A DNA stretch of 64,000 nt from Paragonimus westermani (Eukaryota > Platyhelminthes > Trematoda > Plagiorchiida > Troglotrematidae): assembly GCA_008508345.1 (NCBI GenBank), contig QNGE01001313.1:36545-100544 (forward strand), written 5' to 3'. Below the pieces are notes generated by a model that was given only the letters and a program-made list of their open reading frames with translations, had not been told where the DNA came from and searched no databases. Both the position numbers and the translations under genes were made by a program. Positions within the stretch are counted from its first letter, which is position 1. Each line of letters opens with the position of its first letter. Shown one piece after another: positions 12,801 through 26,062 of this stretch.

Positions 12801-14940
12801 TTAGTCTGGTCGGTGCTGACTAGACGAGCCATATCTTCAGTTCTCATAATACCAAAACAAACGCTCTTTCTTGTTTTGTTAAGCAGGTGAGGAAAAACGT
12901 TAAAATTTACTGAGTTTTTTGCTCTAATTCAACGTTCCAGCTAGCATGTGGGAGATAACTCATATCCGTTTATAAAGTTTTACAGGATAATGCTACAGAT
13001 GCTTTGTACTTCTAATTGATAGGTGGCCAACTTGGACAGTCTAGCAGGGACCCAATTGAGGAAAATCTGGAATTGGGTTGGTTCCGAATCATCGACAAAA
13101 TTGCATGCTGAAAAGCAGCAAGCGTTCTACCAGTTTTACTACGAAGCCACAGTAAGAGATCGGAGATTTCACATTTGGACCTAGCTACCCAGCCAACTCA
13201 CTCACTCTTACGGAATCCACCAAATGACCTAGGGGATCGATTTCTTTGGCAAGATTCCTTATCCGTTATGTACGCTTGTCTACCCTCAGGTCATCAGTAG
13301 ATGGGAATGTCAAAATGTGCCAGACTATGATAACAAATGGAAACCACCAGCAGCATCTAAACACCACCTAACCTCAAAACTCCTTACCACCAGGACTCAC
13401 TGAATAATCTGTAGAACTTGGGTCAAGAAATACTGTATACTACACTCCAATCAGCAAAAATACAATTAATCGCTTGACAAGCAACCCTTCTGGTAGTGGA
13501 TATCATAGACTTATCATATTTGGACAATCAGTGAGGTACAGGTACACCCCTCAACCTGTAACTACGGAAATATCTCTAACGTGAGAGCTTGAAAACATCC
13601 ATAAACCTGATGTCACAGCTCCCCATTCACTCGGAAGCTGTCGTTAGCTCATTTTGGACGCGATATATACGCATCAAATAAGCAGTTCCAATTAGCCAAA
13701 TATATGACCATTTCGAGTTGCTCAAAGTAATTATTGGCATTAAAGCTGTCAACATGAGATTGGAAGACGTGAAGTGAGAGCTGGCGCGTCCAAAACTAGG
13801 AATCAACACTCATGCAAAATAATGAAGGCCAGTATTTGCTAAGATGACCACACATCTATTCTATAACACCACAGTTTCATGCACCTCAAAACCATTTTGC
13901 TATCTAACATTTTTGACATGCACGTGGGATGAGTGTCGCATAGGAATGCTATTGAAAATTTTAAAAACCAAAATCTTAGTGCGTCTGCTGTGAAACTTTA
14001 ACATCTGAAAATCGTTGTGCTGTGTTTTTGACGATCTGCCAGTCGGAATAGTAGTCATCTGCAAATACAACTGAGAGTTCAGTCTAGGTTGGTTTTGTTT
14101 AATATGGGAACAGTAGTCCAGGGGCCGGCACATTTCGCCTAGTAGAAAACAGGCTGATCATGTTAAGAATATGCATTAGTGGTAAGCTATGACAAACAAG
14201 AAACTCCATTCCAGTAATTCTTTCCGGAGGAGGATTACTGGAAATTTCACCTGAATGAGAAGGATGTGACGGTACATGAGTGTTCGGTTTTTGTCGATCA
14301 TTCGATACACTACTGACCAGTAGTATGTATCACTTCGCCACGCGTTGTTTTTCAACGTTACCAATATTATGAGGAAATGAATTCCCAAAGCCTGATCTCA
14401 TTTCCATTATATTAGCATAATTTTGTGTAAAACAATTATCGAGACCAATCTACGAACTGTTTAATCGCCCTCCAGGAGAACTGGCTTTCCCACGCGTTTC
14501 AAGCACATTGACACTAACCTTTAAAACAGGTTACAGGAATAAACCCACTAGATATAGGTTGATCTCACCATCGTCGGTTGCCTTAAAGTTCACGGAGAGT
14601 TGATTACGTCGGGTTACGGAGGCATTTTTGTCAATTCGAAGTGTTGCCTGACAACCAATAAGGATCGTGACCTGAAATTTCGTGAGCCACCTATTTGCGT
14701 GTTTCTGGGGTTAGATGTCGTTCAAGCGTTATTTTTATTAAGAAAACTCGTGGAGCGCCATCCTTGGGAACCACAATGTCATCAGGGCACGATAAAATTA
14801 TTGAGATAGAATGAGCAACGCGGCTTACGTTAATGATCACTTCGGTTAGAAAATTGCGGGTCCAACAACTTAAATTGTAATCTGAAAGAGGCAATGATAA
14901 TGATTGTCATTGTCATTTTTCAGTGGACCACCACATTGTG
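9831..14940. other. intergenic, no convincing gene
   Basis: A 128-codon plus-strand ORF (12,172-12,558) is the longest; it has six cysteines but no recognisable domain, signal peptide or splice context and I do not call it. A short AT palindrome is listed separately. The rest shows stops in all frames and no identifiable repeat. Confidence 0.4.
10318..10348. repeat. AT-rich palindrome
   Basis: An almost perfect inverted repeat built from TATATACATATA and its complement around a central TAGA/TATA. It could extrude a cruciform; it is probably a decayed TA microsatellite. Confidence 0.6.
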
Positions 14941-15720
14941 ACAGAAAAATTGTGCCTAATAAAAAAACCGGAATCTCATACTGTACGATTTCCCCATATA
15001 ATCCCGCATGTAGTTTAAGCTTACAAAGTTGGAAAATGTCCTAACAAGTCCTGCAGAGAAAATGAATAAAGTGAGGTTTAGGTCGCCTCTAAGTTCTCGG
15101 TTTTCGAGTAAATGAAGATCGAGAATTTGCAGCCAAGACCATTCGGTAAATTTCCGATATACTCAGTAAAATGATTTGCCTTTCGAGCAAAGTTTGAGAA
15201 AGCGGTAGCAATATCAGACCGAACCCATCACTCTATGGAGTGTGGGAATAGACAGGAATGAGAATCACTGGGAATCAGGTCAAAATCCGGTTGCATCAAC
15301 CGTATATCCCAGAGGGGAAAATTGTGTACTGGCGAAAACACTCTTTGGAGGAGCAACAGCAACAGTGTAAACATAAACATTTCAAGTAACGCAAAAATAC
15401 GTTTGGTAGATCCGTTCACAATAATATCAGTCTGGCAAACTGCATCATCTTCAAGACTATCACGGACTGTGTTCATCACTTCGTGAAAAACTGTTGGAAC
15501 CACCTTCAATCCGAAAGGTGAAACAATTTCCTTTAACGGTCGAAATGGAGTGTCTATTATTGTCAGCAGGTTAAGGGCATTGTAAAGAAAAGCTTCCGAA
15601 TGCGCATCTTACAGTTCAAATGTCAGAATCCATGGTGGATTTCTTACGGCACCTCTGTCGCACAACTTCTGTTTCGCAAACACTTATCTAAAGTGATGCG
15701 ATAGTAACCTTAAATTGTCA
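14941..15720 (-). mobile_element. Ty3/gypsy reverse transcriptase remnant
   Basis: Minus-strand translation, with stops, follows the gypsy RT palm. An ILTFEL(stop)DAHSEAF block stands where active copies have the LDL.DAY..V catalytic motif, then an LLTI..TPFRPL and SPFGLKVVPTVFHEVMNTV block (the LPFGLKNAP..F...M motif), then AVCQTDIIVNGSTK, where the catalytic Y.DD has decayed (about 15,413-15,444), and an SNFARKANHFTE stretch equal to the Y..FI.NFA....L motif past the thumb (about 15,150-15,210). No LTRs, protease or integrase are recognisable nearby. It differs from the 8-9 kb element in the stretches kept, so homology between the two cannot be judged directly. Confidence 0.75.
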
Positions 15721-18099
15721 TAATTTGACTCTAACGCTTCGAAAGTGTTACAGTTGAAGTGAACCATGTAGAGGATTCCACAGAATTCAGTTTCTTGTTT
15801 CCAAATAAACTGGAAAATATATTATGTGAAAGTTGATGGAGATGAAATAGAATTATGCAGCATCCCAAAAAATTGGGTGCACCTGAGAAGACAAGGCTAA
15901 CTGTCTCATTCTCCATAACACCGGGAACTTTCAAACTTGGCACAGTCAGTTCGTGGGCTCATGTTTCAGAAGAGTGAACAGGCAAGACAAAAGAAAGCTA
16001 TAAAATCTTCATGTAGTAGAGCCCAATAACATGGATGAGAATTAGCAGCAGAAATGTGATACGTTTAGGTAACGGTCTTATCATATATAGAGCATCCAGA
16101 ATTTCGAAACGGGCACATAAGCCGAGTATACTTATCATTAAATAAATTTATTTCAATGTTGAACAGAGTATGGATTACAAAGACGTGGTTCAAATGCTCC
16201 ACTTTTAGGTAGATTATATTTCCAAACTAACACTGTTGGTGGTTTGTCTGCTTTTCGGCATTGTTCGGATTGCTTAACACACCTGGTTCCTCGTTCATCT
16301 TAGTTTTAACAGCTTGAAATCGTTCACAAACGACTGTATCAGACTGAAAACATGTTTCCCCTGCTGACGACCAAGGGTGTTGATTTCTGTAATTACCCGG
16401 TCCATCAGGTGAATTAGTTGTTGGTCACTGAAATTCCATCTTGAAGCCTAAGTTTGGAGCTGATGTACAAGTGCACGAATATCCCAATCTTCTTGTCTCA
16501 TTAAACTACAGAGTTGTGCTCTTTTGGAAGCTTACAACTCTACAGGTTGAATATGCTTAAGTAGCAGATGCTTCCACGAAGCGTGTGGGATTGAAGTACG
16601 GAAATCGGAAAATGCCAGGTTACTACTTGAAGCATACTCACTCTTGTCAATGGTTGTGAGAAAGTGCTGTGCTTATTCTTTTCCATATGTTCACTTGTAA
16701 TATACCAAAGCGTTCTAATTAATCTTCGACATCCTGTTAAACCGAGTTCAGATTTTTTGAAGGTGTAAAAATATGTTTTGAGAAATTTGATGATCTTAAG
16801 TCCAGTTGTAACAGTTTTAAATACACAGTGGTAATGTTTTATGTACTTACGCAGTGACAATAATACAAAGTATGTGCCAGTAAAATTGTAATGTAATTTG
16901 TACCATGTATAGCGTAAATGCTTAAGCAATCAAAGGACAATAACACGACGTTCGGTTGCTAAGTCTGATCACCAACCATGAGCTCCAAACCTGGACTCTT
17001 CACGTTGTGGTCTCAGGTCATTCACCTACCCATCTGATTGATGACTACTTTCCATGAAGTTTGTCCACCATGTATTTTCTGAGTTCAACCGCTTTACAAA
17101 GTTTCTCCGAGAGGGTCGAGGAATTCAGGAACTTAGAACTCTTGGCGTTACCTCATTAAGGCCTAACCAAAGAATTACGTACCTAGTGCTACAGTTTCGC
17201 ATGTTAACGCAATACTTTTATTCAACAGCTGTGGCTATTTTGCATGGCTCACCTATTCCATTTCTACTCGGGTAACGTTGCGGTAGGATTCCTGACAATT
17301 AAGAAATGGGTGATAATACTGTAAAGTTGTCTGTGTTATATAGTTTTAAGTGTTTATAAATGCACAGACCTGTCGTGGGTTTAACGGGAACCCGTTTGTT
17401 GGACACATTTTCACTTTGCTTTTAAAGCATTTTGCCAGAAGATTGAAAAAATAATTATATTCACCAATGAGTACAAACAAGCTGACATCCTGGGTTTTCA
17501 GATATTCTCATGCAGCTTAGTAATAACGACTCTGTGTCAGGTGCTGTCTACCGGAGACACATTACGGCGGAACGGTGTCTGAACTTTCACATTTCCATAA
17601 CGATTTTAGTGCAAACGCGTGCTGATGATTGCTGTATTTTACTCTGCCAAACAAACCTGCTGGACAGTAACACCTAGTAAAGAATTATCGCTGTTGCTAA
17701 CCCCACTCAACGAAAACGGCTATCCATCGTTTTTCGTTAAGAAGTTTAACAAACGAGACTTAGTCGATAGTTTCAGCAATTCTCAGAATCAGTGTTTTTC
17801 TTCGTGTGCCTTAAAAAGGTGACGACATTACTGTTCTGTTGAATACCCGTCCCACAGGAATTACCTGGTGCACGTCCAACATGACTGGAATGTTTATCTT
17901 GTTCATTGTAACCCAAATCCCCACATCTCTATTGAAAACACAACCGCTGTTCAACGCCGAATCCTGCATCGGCTGTAAAATTTTCCGGTAGGTTTTAAGC
18001 CACGCACATAGGCAAAACAGAGCAGTGATTAGGTAATAGAGTCAAGTGAAAACATTTCACTTTAGGTCCACAATGCAATCTTAAATACCGTAGTGCAAA
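15721..18099. other. intergenic, nothing recognised
   Basis: AT-rich DNA with a 129-codon minus-strand ORF (16,540-16,929) whose Tyr/Phe/Lys-rich composition reflects AT richness rather than a protein. No repeat or RNA gene identified. Confidence 0.4.
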
Positions 18100-18345
18100 G
18101 TCTGTAACACTCACATTTGATTGTCTGTCAACTCATTTCGAAAAGAAACACTGTACTCGAGTTTCCGTCGTGTATCAGCTGATCAGAACTGCACATATCT
18201 ACGCTTTCTTTGGGTAAACCGCGCAAACCACTATCCGGCTGACCTCATATTAGACAAGACTGAAGTGTCATACGAGAACACGTGGTCGCAATAGCTTGTG
18301 AATGGCGCTCAAATGCCGAGATGTCTCAGTCCGGTCAGAAAGTGA
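18100..18345 (-). repeat. SINE-like repeat, copy 1 (diverged)
   Basis: Shares with the 21.6 kb copy the ordered blocks CACTCACATTTGA, TTTCGAAAAGAA.CACT..ACTCGAGTTTC, a TAACCACT-like A-box region, TGACCTCA.ATTAG and later TTGTGA.. motifs. The central tRNA-like segment is badly eroded. Confidence 0.6.
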
Positions 18346-18882
18346 CAAGTCACAAAGAACTCACTTCGGTAATCATTCGGCACTTGTTGAACAGTGATTT
18401 TTGAATGTGGAAAGCAACAAAAGGGCAGCCTTCGTGGCTCGGGAAGGCGGCAGCAATCAGAATGTTGGAACCACTCCTCCGAATGATAAAAACCATCTTC
18501 ATTAGCGCCTGACCCTCATGGTAACTGATTTGAAGTGGTCTGTGTGTGGTTAACGAGTTCGTCGACTTGCTTCACAACCTCCATCGAACTTAACTGGTTA
18601 AACGAGCGCACTGTAGTATGCACCTGGTGGGATGCAGTCAATGATTAAGAGATGCACAATACAACAGACTGTTTTTGAATTTTCCGTTTAAAAAGCATGG
18701 TCTAGTTCAAAACTCCACAGTTAATTTTCTACAAGCCTCACGAAACAATTCAATTGGTCTATGTTTTACCGACCAATCAGACGTCACGGAATGCAGCTTG
18801 ATAAGATGGCGAATGTGATTTTGACCACATCTCCGCCTAAATCAGTGACTCTCATTATCAAACTTTTAAAGTCTACTGTGCA

Positions 18883-19251
18883 ATGTATGTCACTGCACAT
18901 AACGCTGTTTATCAAACAAGTTGTATGTGTACTAACTGTGAAACACCGATAAAAATAAGCTACCTCGTATGCAGCACATTCATTACTGTCGGCTTCATCA
19001 TTCAGTGTATCCTGGCGCATTTGGTAGTTATTCCATATCGATTAGAGGCAAATTTCCAGCAGGCCCGTTGTCGCTCTCTGAACACTACACGTGTGCGTGA
19101 GGCAGTCAAATGCGAAAACCGATGCACTCGAGACCGTCAGACGAGGTTCGAATGTCGACGCGTCAAAGTTCTGGTGTGGACTGGCAAACGTAACACGACT
19201 GGCTTAATATTTGATAATATTGTGACCTACATTAACTACGGATCTGTTGGG
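18883..19251 (+). CDS. KCNMB-like (BK channel beta-type) two-TM protein, exon 1
   Basis: Codes for residues 1-123 of a predicted 215-residue membrane protein. Residues 1-24 are a short, Cys-containing N-terminus. Residues about 25-50 form a hydrophobic helix (STFITVGFIIQCILAHLVVI) followed directly by PYRLEANF. An extracellular loop follows with Cys63, 77, 81 and 91 and an NTT glycosylation site at 67. The exon closes in phase 0 with GGG|GTAAGT (donor at 19,252). KCNMB proteins modulate calcium-activated Slo K+ channels and have just this layout: short N-tail, TM1, a 100-120 residue Cys-rich glycosylated loop, TM2, short C-tail. The first ATG of the open frame is used; the frame is open back to 18,841, so an upstream exon or the Met at residue 15 remain possible. 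Confidence 0.7.
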
Positions 19252-21559
19252 GTAAGTTCATGAGGCTGCTTGTCACGAACGTTATGCGGTGCGAGAATCG
19301 GCCGGGCTTACGTGGGCTGTTAGCCAGGGAGTGTTTTTCCCTATGTTTTATGTTATCGGAAAACAGTGAGATGTAGCAAATGTTTCATAAGTTGGTTTAG
19401 TATGTACAAATTTCCCACTGCAAAAGCGTACTGTTTTTACTTACTTTGGGTAGAAAATGTCATATTCATAATTACTAGTGAGACGGCACTATAACTCAGT
19501 TTCTTGTTCTGTCATTATTCACCATTCTTATAGTACCACTCGGTTGTAGTTCACCAGGTAAGTCTGTCGAATGGCAACAAATAAGAAACTGGCCGCTTGC
19601 TTCCAGCGAAGTTTCACCGTTAAACACACACTACTCATGTAACGTAATCTGGTAACATTAGTTAGGAGTGAACGGGAAACGGAGCTATATTTAAAATGCT
19701 TTGAGTTAATTTTAACAAGTCCACATAATAATCTGCGCCAACAATCTGAGACTCAGTTCCAAAGATGGCATCCATCATTACAGCGATATACAAAAAAACG
19801 ATTCTTCTATGAGTCTCTGAAATGCAAAACACAAACAGCCTTCTAATCCTGACTAAAGGCTTTCTCATAAAAAGTAGACAACCAAGGCTGTGAGGTAGAA
19901 CAAAATCTAAAAATCGGCCAATGTGGACGTGGCAGTATTTTCAGGTGCAACAGAATACGAGTGACAGTCGATAGAACAGTCCGTAGAATATTAATTAGAA
20001 GGAGGTGAAACTGAGCAATCTTAACGAACGGAGAAGCACTTCAGTTCTCCAACACTGTGAAGCTGATCTGCTGGTGTGAAAGGCAATTCAAGAAGAGGAA
20101 CATCAGGTTGATCCCGGGGATCACCAGGGAACTTGTGGACAGTTACTTCGACCCGTTGAGTCTCAGTAGCACCACCACCGCTCCGGTGTACATACAACAG
20201 GGGGGGGCTAATTAGCACCGGTGGCTGTTGCCTCTTGCAAGCGCTGCCAGAGATTAAGTTCGTACAGTGGCAGAGAGATAGGTTACTAGTGAGTTTTAAC
20301 AACAGTGAAATTCGAGCTCCAAAACTGAGATCTTGAAACATCGCCAGAACGAGTCATGAGTATTCGACTTCCTAGCGTAACCGGACGACCGTTTGACTTA
20401 TAGTGGTTCACCTGATCTAGCCTAAGCGAAGAAAACTAAATTTACTGTGTGGGTTATCCAAGTCTTAGATAAGACATGTAAAAGAAAGGTGAACGGAATA
20501 AAACAATGGGAACTTCCACATAGATTGGTCTTCTAATCAGCAAAAATTCACCGTGTTTTGACATGTTCAGACACACCTTCAGAAGGACGGTTTTGCAACC
20601 AAAGAAAACCCAGAACAGCAGTCACAGAAGGCTTGACAGAATCCCAACGTTTATTACTTTTGGGCTCATGGATGCAACCCGTGAAACAATGGCTTAAATT
20701 ACCAAGGCATGAATAAGAGACCAAAAAACTACTTCAGAAAGACGGTCGTATGCTTCAGAAAGGCCACTTTTTAAATTTAATATGCACTTACTGCATGCAT
20801 ATATTATTTGTGAGTAAAAGATGGCAGTAATACTCGAGTACAATTGTGGGTAGAATGTGACATGGGTTTGATTTCCCAAGAAATGTAACTTTCCAAACAC
20901 CAGTGTATATTAGGCAGAACTGTTATGGACACGTCTTAGCTTTATTCGCCAAAGTTTCTCTGTAGATGTTGTGACTGTACACTGATCCAAGACAATCGTT
21001 GTAAATTCACAACTTGATATTAGTGTACCTGAGAGAATCTCCGCCCTTCTGTAAACAGAGGCCAACATCAAAGCTACCTAGCTCACATCCTTCACGTGGT
21101 GCGATCAGCGACAGTTGCTTTATGTACAGAAATATTTTTAAATAAACGTGGAATGTTTGCCTGAATGGCTCACTGCGCTTAAAACCAAACCGTGTTAGTC
21201 AACATGATGTTGTGGTAAGGCAAGAGATGATTTTTATGAACCACCTAGTTTACGAACCAAGCACGTTAAAAACACGATACATGCTGTTCCTGATAGTCAG
21301 TTGACCGTTCGCGTGCACCTGAACTTCACCAACACATGTATACTAACAGCTGAACGTCAGTGAAGTCACAGCAGATAAACACTTTTATGAAAGTGGCAGG
21401 ATTGAGTGATTTAATGTAGAATAACGCAACCTTAAGACGATTAGTGCTGAAACCCGGCGGGAAAGTCGAGTGAACGAAATGAAAAGTTTTGACGAGTTTT
21501 ATACTGTTTGGGCCAACAGAGTAACAGATAACAACTGGTCATGGCGTACTCTGAAAATT

Positions 21560-21935
21560 ACTGATGACTAGTCGGGGATTTGGTTTATTTTCAAGTTGAC
21601 CATCACTCACATTTGATCGCAGCGTTCGCATTCAGATAGACTTTCCAGCCAGCCTCTTTCGAAAAGAAGCACTAGACTCGAGTTTCGCTCTCATTAGAGC
21701 TCGTCAGTAGTGCATATCCTTGCCACGGCCGGGATTTGAACTCCGGACATTCCAATCATGAGGCAACCGTGTTAACCACTGCGCCATTGACCTCACATTA
21801 GGCACGACCGAATCATCAAATCTGAACGCTCAACCACTCTCGCTTGTGAGCAATGATCAGGTTGCCCGATCGTCTCGAGAGGAGACACAGTTACTGCCTG
21901 TTAACTCCAATCGATAATGTCGAAAATGTTTAAAA
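21560..21935 (-). repeat. SINE-like repeat with tRNA-like head, copy 2 (best preserved)
   Basis: About 375 bp. On the minus strand, 21,795 to 21,722 reads as a tRNA-like gene: an A box (TGGCGCAGTGGTTAACACGG, 21,767-21,786) and a B box (GGAGTTCAAATCCCGG region, 21,729-21,744) at normal tRNA spacing. Family-shared sequence also extends on the other side of the tRNA-like part, to about 21,935, so the tRNA-like unit is internal to the repeat rather than at its very start. The copies at 18.1, 26.5, 29.7 and 54.9 kb carry the same ordered blocks. It is not a functional tRNA because the acceptor-stem ends do not pair convincingly. Confidence 0.75.
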
Positions 21936-23689
21936 ATACCCCCTCGGAACGTTGCAGAATAAATACGTACGCTATGAAGCTCCTCCAATAGCCTTATCTT
22001 CGATAATTTTCGCTATCAATTTTGTCCTGCTTTCAATCAGCAGTGGGTGTCAAACGCGTGTTAACTGAATGGGGTTCATGCATGTTGAGAGCATGAGTAG
22101 GTCACGACAAAACTCTTGCGTTCATTCAGGAGAATGAAACATTACCTTGGCTTCATTTACACATAACAGTATGCACATCTGTACATAAATTGTTCATACC
22201 TTATTCATTTATGTATTCTGAAGATGTCGATGCCGTTTTATTTGTGAAGCATTAGCTAACAATCTCCGGACCATGTGCTTACAATCTGACGAGAATATCG
22301 TTTTTTGGATGACACTGCCGTCAGTTAACTCCGGTTAGAGACTGCCAAATTTACTTCCGTAAACTTTTGGTAAGCACATCCTGTGGATGTCAAAATGTAA
22401 AATCCCTTCTTGAGAAGACGATTCCCAGGGTTTAAAAAGGTCAGTTGCTCAAAGAATAAACTGACTTTAACAGAACAACATCACGAGGTTACCATGACAG
22501 CGCTAAGGGCGATGGCAAAGACTTATGAGGTTTGTTTGCACTAGCCAATTATGTCAACCACACCCAAATGGATAGAGTTCAGGAGGTGTTCAAAACGGTG
22601 ATCGTTCATCTTGGTGATCCCTTAAAGCAACTCATGTTCTGAATAAATATTTGCAATCACTGATAAGGCTGTGTACACTAATAAAAATGGATATTTTAAG
22701 TGTTCACCGCAACATACACGTTTTCGACGGTTATCTAAATAACCGTTTGGCCCTTTAAAATGTTGACCTCATCTAACTAATACTAACCACTCGTTGTTAA
22801 CAGAATTTTGTGTCAAAAGGATAGTCGTTATAATTCCGGGTTGTACATTGCTGTTATTCCATAGGTAGCTACGGCAATATGAACGCAGTACTGAAGGCGA
22901 TGACAAGTCGAAAATCATGGTAACTTGATGTACAGACCGAGTTGTCTTTTTCGGATGACTGCAACAATAGTTGATCAGGTTATGTTCATTAAATGTAAGT
23001 CTTTGTAAGTAGCTTCAATTTTATCCGGAGAACACAAACTGCCTGAAGTAAGGCTGCTGATTCCGTGTTGTGAAAGTAGACAACATCAAAACAGTGGACG
23101 CAGTGGTAGGCAGTATATCACTTGTTTCTGTTCGGCAGCTGAACTAGATCAACACCTACTTTTAGAATGATCATTCTGAAGAACCAGAACGTGCCACTAT
23201 TCTACATTACACTACTTGTGGTCATATCATCGAGCTAAGCTACGTGATCTTTCAGTAAATTTTCCGTCCGTAAAAAGTTGCTCTCCAGTGTGTCTCAGCC
23301 AACCTCCAGCTTAAAGATGACGAGAGACTAAACGGAGCGATTTTACTTCAAGTCGTTTACGAGGACTTCTAAGTGTCTTAGAAAATATGGTCTTTCTGAT
23401 GAACTGATTCAAGGCTGTTGTCAGATTAATGTGCGGAATCTCGGCTATTTTCACTGGTCAGGTGCCACTGACCAAACCCTTCTCGTAACCTGCCTCTAGC
23501 AACTCTTCTGTACTGCTAAACATGAAATTTTAGCATCCTTTCAAGACTCAAGTTAGTTGTTCTGCTAACTGTACGGATTAGATTCGAACAATGTCGGCAG
23601 ATTTCAACTATGGTTTTGGTCAATGCAATAAGCAGATGTCCGTGTTCTGGACGTGTGCAGCTGCCTAATGACGCTTAGTTCAAATCAGT

Positions 23690-24250
23690 GAGGAACCAGG
23701 TGTTCCAAATCGCGGACACAGTTTTTCTAACTATTCGGTCTCTCACGTTATATACCAGTTCACTTGCGGCAGCAGTGAAGTTTAGTAAGACAGAACAGAT
23801 TGATAATGATCTCAGCGAGTAGCGGAACAGGTCTGGAAGTGGTTGAAACAAGTGATGGCAAAACAATCTTAATTCGGCGTATCTGTTGGTCGAATTCCTG
23901 AATCATCGACTGTTAGACACCTCATGATAACAGGTCACCAAGTTGATCTCCATCTTGCTCATTCAAAGTAGTGTTATACAACCTTAACCTCAGGATACTG
24001 GCCACTAGGGGAGCTACGTTCATTACAACTTTCAAGATGGCGTTATGCACAGAAAAGTGGTTGCCGGGGCGTCGATGAGATAATGTTACGTGTGAATTTT
24101 CGCATGTCCATACCGTGTTTATCTTTAAATTTTGTCACATATTACCTACCTCTTTAACGTTTGTGACTGTTGACAGTCAGCGAAATGTTAGCATACACCG
24201 AAGTATGTCTTTTTTCTGCACTGATGAAGTTGTTAAAGGAAACTTCGTGG
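23690..24250 (+). repeat. interspersed repeat (family R2), copy 1
   Basis: Block A (about 23,735-23,835, CGGTCTCTCACGTTATATA to CTCAGCGAG) is followed by block B (about 23,910-24,240), which includes CATGATAACAGGTCACCA, GGCGTTATGCACA.AAAGTGG, a GCATGTCCATACCGTGTTTATC stretch and the end CGAAATGTTAGCAT..GATGAAGTTGTT. Block B matches 27,715-28,070 directly, while block A matches the complement of about 27,540-27,625. I see no coding sequence in it; the element class is unknown. Confidence 0.65.
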
Positions 24251-25987
24251 ACTGTCATTCCGTGAAGCCTCAGCAAAGCGGTTAGTGATTTATAGTCCGT
24301 GTACTCTGTCGTATACCACCAGGCATTGGTGCATGATATGTATCATAGCCAACGACGCGCTTGTTTTTCAGACGCAGAGTGCTTCAATATCATTCTGGAT
24401 TAAATTAACCCCCTAGCATTTGTTCATCACGGATACCAATTTGAATGGTGTCATATTGTGTAGTTAGCGAAACTGATGAGGAAGCAAGACTTGGTATTCA
24501 ATCGGAAATAACGCGAGACATGTTGACATAAATCCATAATGTAATCCTGTATGTCAACACTCTAATGCGCACCATAATTCTGACATGCGTCGCCTTGGTT
24601 CTTAAGTTGTTACTACCATTGCGTTAAATTATTTCATACATTTTGTACTTGTGCGAGTTAGAGTGACTTCTTTGGATCAAACTTAGACCACCGTAAAATC
24701 TGGTCCAACCGTAAACGGTTGTTTCTAGAATACGCGACTTCTTGTACATGTTGTTGACTGATTACCCTGTAGTCAACCTTAACGCCTGCAACTACCAACA
24801 CACTTGAAATATCACTAGCCAGCCTCAATAAGTTGCCCCTTAACAAGTTCGATAAATTTGACCTGTTTGGTGAATATAACACAAAGGGGAACCGGAAAGT
24901 TTCAAACAGTTCATTCTCCTCACCATTCTGAACAACAGTTAGAACAGGAAAACTGGCAGATGGAGACATTTCATATTCACTCAACTGTACCAAATTTGTG
25001 ACAACATGAGACATTTTTAATTTGAAAGGTCAAAGGACCGGGGTAGATTGCCAGTCAGTGAGTTAGGAAAGAAATGCATATTCTTAAATGTGGATAATAT
25101 CTTTTGTGGAGTGTACCAGTTAGGAGCGCTGCATGCTCCATGCTCACTTCAACAGCCCACCCACGTAAGTTCACTGAACAAACCCGCTTTTGAGATCAAG
25201 CGTTTCGGTAAAATTCTGCGATAAAATCTATGCAACTTTCATTCAGTATTTGTCGAGGGCACAAGTATTTATTCACAGGACAATTAAAAAGTATATTGCC
25301 TTCATTATGCAAATTCAACATCTGCGTTACGGCTACAGCCACCTAGATGACACAACATTAAATTTTTTTCTCTAGCTGCTAGTTGTGGCGGCTCAACTCA
25401 GAACATTCATAAAGTTATTTCATGCAGGAGAAACGGAGCATTCCAAGTTTTATGTTATCGCATTCACCTACGCAAACCCCCTTCATTTTTAAACTTAGAT
25501 GTCCGACTCAGCTTCAGTAGATTTTTGCAAACAAACCTACACGAATCCATCTACAAACCAAGCAAGGAATTCGATAACATAATATGTAACCTTCAAAATT
25601 GGCCACCTGAAAGTGAATGGACATACTCGTAGCATTTCTGGTTGTTCTGGTTTAGAAATTCTACTGAGTGCCCTAAGTTGGTGGCTCATTTAAAACGTAT
25701 ACAGTCATCAAGAATATGAGAAAACTAAGGCCAAAATGAACGCGTGTTATTTAAATCGAATGGTTAACGGCGAGGTGTTCTCTGGTCATCTAGTTCAACC
25801 ATTCTTCTAAGAGATGACATGTTAATGGGCGATGACTATAGCAAAGAATTTTACTGTTTTGCCGAACACGGTTTAAACCGACCGGCGTAATCGCGATTTT
25901 GCATATTCAGTTTATTAAGGTCACCTTGGATGGACCCGATTGAGTTAACTTATTTCAGTGATTTATAAGTTACAGAAAGCCCAAATA

Positions 25988-26062
25988 TCTTTGTAGCTCA
26001 GTTGGCAGAGTACTAATTGCGTCTAGTGATTTTGTTCCTCTCACTATTTCCAGTCCAGTCAA
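25988..26062 (+). repeat. tRNA-like remnant (possible SINE head)
   Basis: TGTAGCTCAGTTGGCAGAGTAC is a near-perfect eukaryotic tRNA D-arm/A box. No proper B box or acceptor pairing follows at tRNA distance, so this is a decayed tRNA or tRNA-derived element, not a working gene. Confidence 0.4.

Noticed and set aside
16540..16929. A 129-codon minus-strand ORF.
   Set aside because: Low-complexity Tyr/Phe/Lys/Leu composition typical of AT-rich noncoding DNA; no motif.
18784..19020. A 78-codon minus-strand ORF overlapping KCNMB-like exon 1.
   Set aside because: Shadow of the coding exon on the opposite strand.
21722..21795. Functional tRNA gene on the minus strand.
   Set aside because: A and B boxes are good, but the acceptor stem does not pair and the segment belongs to a multi-copy repeat.
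24658..25014. A 118-codon minus-strand ORF in the KCNMB-like intron, with fairly natural composition.
   Set aside because: No recognised family and no supporting start, splice or polyadenylation signals; a nested gene cannot be claimed.
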